The position numbers were made by a program, and so were the translations under genes. From assembly GCA_002171155.1 (NCBI GenBank), contig NHHF01000100.1, positions 592 through 20,505 of the forward strand: a stretch of DNA of 19,914 nt. The letters are read 5' to 3'. Numbering within the stretch: position 1 is the first letter of the stretch; each line of letters starts with the position of its first letter. Below, in pieces: positions 18,247 through 19,914 of this stretch. This DNA is from Betaproteobacteria bacterium TMED156 (GTDB taxonomy: Bacteria > Pseudomonadota > Gammaproteobacteria > Burkholderiales > Burkholderiaceae_A). Under the pieces are notes generated by a model that did not search any database, was not told the origin of the DNA, and saw only the letters and a list, made by a program, of their open reading frames with translations.

Positions 18247-19262
18247 ATTGTTTGTTTTTCATTTCTAATTTTACAATTTTCATTTTCACAAATTAATTCA
18301 CCAACTCTTAAAATTGCACTTCGAGAACGCTTGTTAATTCTTATTTCATCCTCAGATGGAAAAACCTTTTTGATTTGCTGAATTCTCGGTGAAGAATTAT
18401 TATCTCTGATATTAATACTTGAAAAAAAAGCATATTGTTTTGGAGTCATCTGGTCTAATCTAGAAACCCCTTTTTGAGGGGGCTTCATAAATTTTTTTAC
18501 TATTCTATCTTCGATAGAGTGAAAACTAATCACTGAAATCCGTCCATTTTTTTTCATTAACTTTGGTATTTTTTTCATCAACAATATAAGTTCGTCTATC
18601 TCGTCATTTATGAAAATTCGAAAAGCTTGAAAACTTTTTGTTGCTGGATGTTTTAAAAGTTGTTTTCTTTTTCCCTTAGATATATATATTTTGTTAATAA
18701 CATCGGCAAGTTCTGTGGTTGTTTTTATTCCTTCTTTTTTTATTAGTAATTCTTTATCTCTTTTCTTACAAACTGCAATGGCTATAGACTTTGAAAAACG
18801 CTCTTCACCAAAGTCACTTAAAACATTTTGAATCTCCATTACATCTGCTTTTTCAAGCCAAGTTGATAAAGTTTTCCCAGTAGTTGTGTCCATTCTCATA
18901 TCAAGAGGACCATCTTTCAAAAACGAGAATCCTCTGTTTTCATCGGCAAGTTGTGGAGAGGATACTCCAAGGTCTAAAAGTAAACCATTAATTTTAGTAA
19001 TTTGCTTTTTTTTTAGGATTGACGACAAGTTAGAAAATTTGTCATGACAAATTTGAAGTCTCGAATCATTTATAAATGATGCATATTTGACTGCATCGGG
19101 GTCTCGATCAATTGCAACTAAATTTCCAGTTGGGCCTAACCTATTGAGGATTTCTTTTGAATGTCCTCCTCTCCCAAAAGTAGCATCAACATAAATACCA
19201 TCTGGATCAATATTTAGCCCGTCTATGGAGTCATTCAGTAAAACAGGGTAATGTATTTTCAC
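18243..19262 (-). CDS. rsmH: 16S rRNA (cytosine-1402-N4)-methyltransferase RsmH (MraW)
   Basis: RsmH methylates N4 of C1402 in the 16S rRNA decoding centre using S-adenosylmethionine. The 339 residues start with the typical HYPVLLNDSI (4-13), then the SAM-binding DATFGRGGHS (26-35), an acidic ribose-binding strand VAIDRDPDAV (49-58), LLLDLGVSSPQLA (94-106), RGFSFLKDGPLDMRMD (110-125), and the C-terminal ISVISFHSIEDRIVKKF motif. The start is GTG overlapping the mraZ stop as GTGA (19259-19262), with AAGGA (19272-19276) 9 bases upstream. ftsL follows with an ATGA overlap. It is somewhat longer than E. coli RsmH (313 residues), with a Lys-rich central section. Confidence 0.98.
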   Translation of the reverse strand: MKIHYPVLLNDSIDGLNIDPDGIYVDATFGRGGHSKEILNRLGPTGNLVAIDRDPDAVKYASFINDSRLQICHDKFSNLSSILKKKQITKINGLLLDLGVSSPQLADENRGFSFLKDGPLDMRMDTTTGKTLSTWLEKADVMEIQNVLSDFGEERFSKSIAIAVCKKRDKELLIKKEGIKTTTELADVINKIYISKGKRKQLLKHPATKSFQAFRIFINDEIDELILLMKKIPKLMKKNGRISVISFHSIEDRIVKKFMKPPQKGVSRLDQMTPKQYAFFSSINIRDNNSSPRIQQIKKVFPSEDEIRINKRSRSAILRVGELICENENCKIRNEKQTI

Positions 19263-19681
19263 AAAGCTTTTTCCTTAAGATTTGATTTGATTTTTCTAAC
19301 ATCAGACTTATGTTTTTCAAGTCTTTTTTCATCCCATATTTCAAGGTGGTTACCGACTCCCAATAAAACCACATCTTTGTTAATTGCAGCTCCCTCCCTA
19401 AGGACTGAGTTTATTAAAACTCTGCCGGACTTGTCTAACTCTGGAGTATCACTAAGACCAATCCAAAATCTTCTTTCCTCCTGAGTACCATTCTTAAGTA
19501 GTTCCTCAACTTTAATTAACCACATTGAGTGCTTCATTAGAAATAAACAACCATCAGCACTTTCAACCAATGCTAGTATGTTATTTTTTTCATCTTTTTC
19601 AGACAAATACTCCCTGTAACGAACAGGAATAGTCATTCGCCCTTTTGAATCAAGACTTAAAGAAGCTACACCATAAAACAT
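19259..19681 (-). CDS. mraZ: Transcriptional regulator MraZ
   Basis: MraZ is a DNA-binding regulator of the dcw cluster; in E. coli it represses its own promoter by binding repeated TGGG-type boxes. The 140-residue protein has two tandem SpoVT/AbrB-like halves, each with the conserved loop: LDSKGRMTIPVRYR (10-23, R15) and LDKSGRVLINSVLR (82-95, R87). These Asp and Arg residues are hallmarks of the family. It is the first gene of the cluster, directly downstream of the repeats at 19784-19823, which fits autoregulation. The ATG lacks a strong Shine-Dalgarno. The stop overlaps the GTG of rsmH. The length is slightly under the 152 residues of E. coli. Confidence 0.97.
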   Translation of the reverse strand: MFYGVASLSLDSKGRMTIPVRYREYLSEKDEKNNILALVESADGCLFLMKHSMWLIKVEELLKNGTQEERRFWIGLSDTPELDKSGRVLINSVLREGAAINKDVVLLGVGNHLEIWDEKRLEKHKSDVRKIKSNLKEKAL

Positions 19682-19783
19682 TTTGGTTTTTCACAATCTT
19701 ATTTCTTATAAAACTTCAAGTTAAATTTAAATTAGCTATCTAAAAAGTAAGCTTTCTGGCAAAAATAATTGACAATAAAGACT

Positions 19784-19823
19784 TTTTTCCACAATTATCC
19801 ACTTATTTGCACTAAAACCCACT
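19784..19823 (-). promoter_or_regulatory. Probable MraZ operator: four 10-bp direct repeats
   Basis: Read on the minus strand, four head-to-tail decamers occur without gaps: AGTGGGTTTT (19814-19823), AGTGCAAATA (19804-19813), AGTGGATAAT (19794-19803) and TGTGGAAAAA (19784-19793). All share GTG at the same place, and three share GTGG. MraZ operators in E. coli and Mycoplasma are direct repeats of a (G)TGGG- or GTGG-type core with a 10-bp period, so both core and period match. The repeats lie upstream of mraZ itself. The second unit is degenerate (GTGC). That it is bound by MraZ is inference. Confidence 0.75.
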
Positions 19824-19849
19824 TTAGAAGAAAGCCAAATAGTGGTCAA
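19821..19849 (-). promoter_or_regulatory. Candidate dcw promoter upstream of mraZ
   Basis: On the minus strand a TTGACC -35 (19844-19849, five of six bases matching TTGACA) is followed by a 17-bp spacer and a TAAAGT -10 (19821-19826, four of six). The -10 overlaps the first MraZ repeat, so the repeats would cover the start site, a layout suited to repression. It would give a leader of about 130 bases. A competing -10-like TATAAG (19705-19710) nearer to mraZ lacks a convincing -35. The AT-rich background makes chance matches common. Confidence 0.4.
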
Positions 19850-19914
19850 GTTGAAATGTACAAAGATAGGTACCAGATTGAGTAAAATTTGAAGTAGCTA
19901 AAAAAAAAAAATTA

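Noticed and set aside
19769..19798. A perfect TTGACA on the plus strand, with AATTAT 18 bp on, as a divergent promoter away from mraZ.
   Set aside because: The -10 match is poor, and no plus-strand open frame of any size follows before the window ends; chance in AT-rich DNA is likely.
19900..19914. A run of twelve A on the plus strand (T on the minus strand) as the tail of a terminator for a gene beyond the right edge.
   Set aside because: The hairpin, if any, would lie outside the window, so it cannot be supported.
1..19914. CRISPR arrays, tRNA or rRNA genes, insertion sequences, phage or defence genes.
   Set aside because: None seen: no regular spacer-repeat pattern, no tRNA-like cloverleaf stretches noticed, no transposase-like reading frames; nearly every base is in a housekeeping gene.

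Overview
The window is an AT-rich bacterial segment that holds almost the whole division and cell wall (dcw) cluster. All of it reads on the minus strand, so transcription runs from right to left. In transcription order the genes are mraZ, rsmH, ftsL, ftsI, murE, murF, mraY, murD, ftsW, murG, murC, ddl, ftsQ, ftsA, ftsZ, a Prx5-like peroxiredoxin gene and lpxC. A short plus-strand gene that looks like dciA (DUF721) follows, then the first 189 codons of secA, cut by the left edge. Apart from the peroxiredoxin and the dciA-like gene, the order is the textbook proteobacterial one. A peroxiredoxin between ftsZ and lpxC, a long MurD with a GDFG segment, and a DUF721 gene beside secA are what I associate with betaproteobacteria, most likely Burkholderiales or relatives. 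The low GC and tight packing suggest a streamlined, small-genome member. This placement is inference from order and sequence style, not from a search.

Region by region: 19682-19914 is the control region. It holds four 10-bp GTGG-type repeats that look like the MraZ operator, and a candidate promoter whose -10 overlaps the first repeat. From 19681 down to 983, seventeen genes are separated by at most 40 bp, and most junctions overlap by 1 to 26 bases. I see no internal terminator, so this is probably one long, translationally coupled unit. Six genes appear to start at GTG or TTG, four of those inside a GTGA or TTGA overlap with the previous stop codon. 594-965 is the lone plus-strand gene, end to end with lpxC (17 bp apart) and back to back with secA (24 bp apart).

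How the genes work together: MurC, MurD, MurE, MurF and Ddl build the UDP-MurNAc-pentapeptide. The DNPR motif in MurE indicates meso-diaminopimelate. MraY and MurG make lipid I and lipid II, and FtsW and FtsI polymerise and crosslink them at the septum. FtsL and FtsQ are divisome scaffolds, FtsA anchors the FtsZ ring to the membrane, MraZ is the cluster regulator, and RsmH methylates 16S rRNA. LpxC commits UDP-GlcNAc to lipid A, so the cell is Gram-negative. SecA drives protein export.

I found no novel system. The points most worth a second look are the operator, which also resembles DnaA boxes, the run of non-ATG overlapping starts, and the placement of the dciA-like gene.
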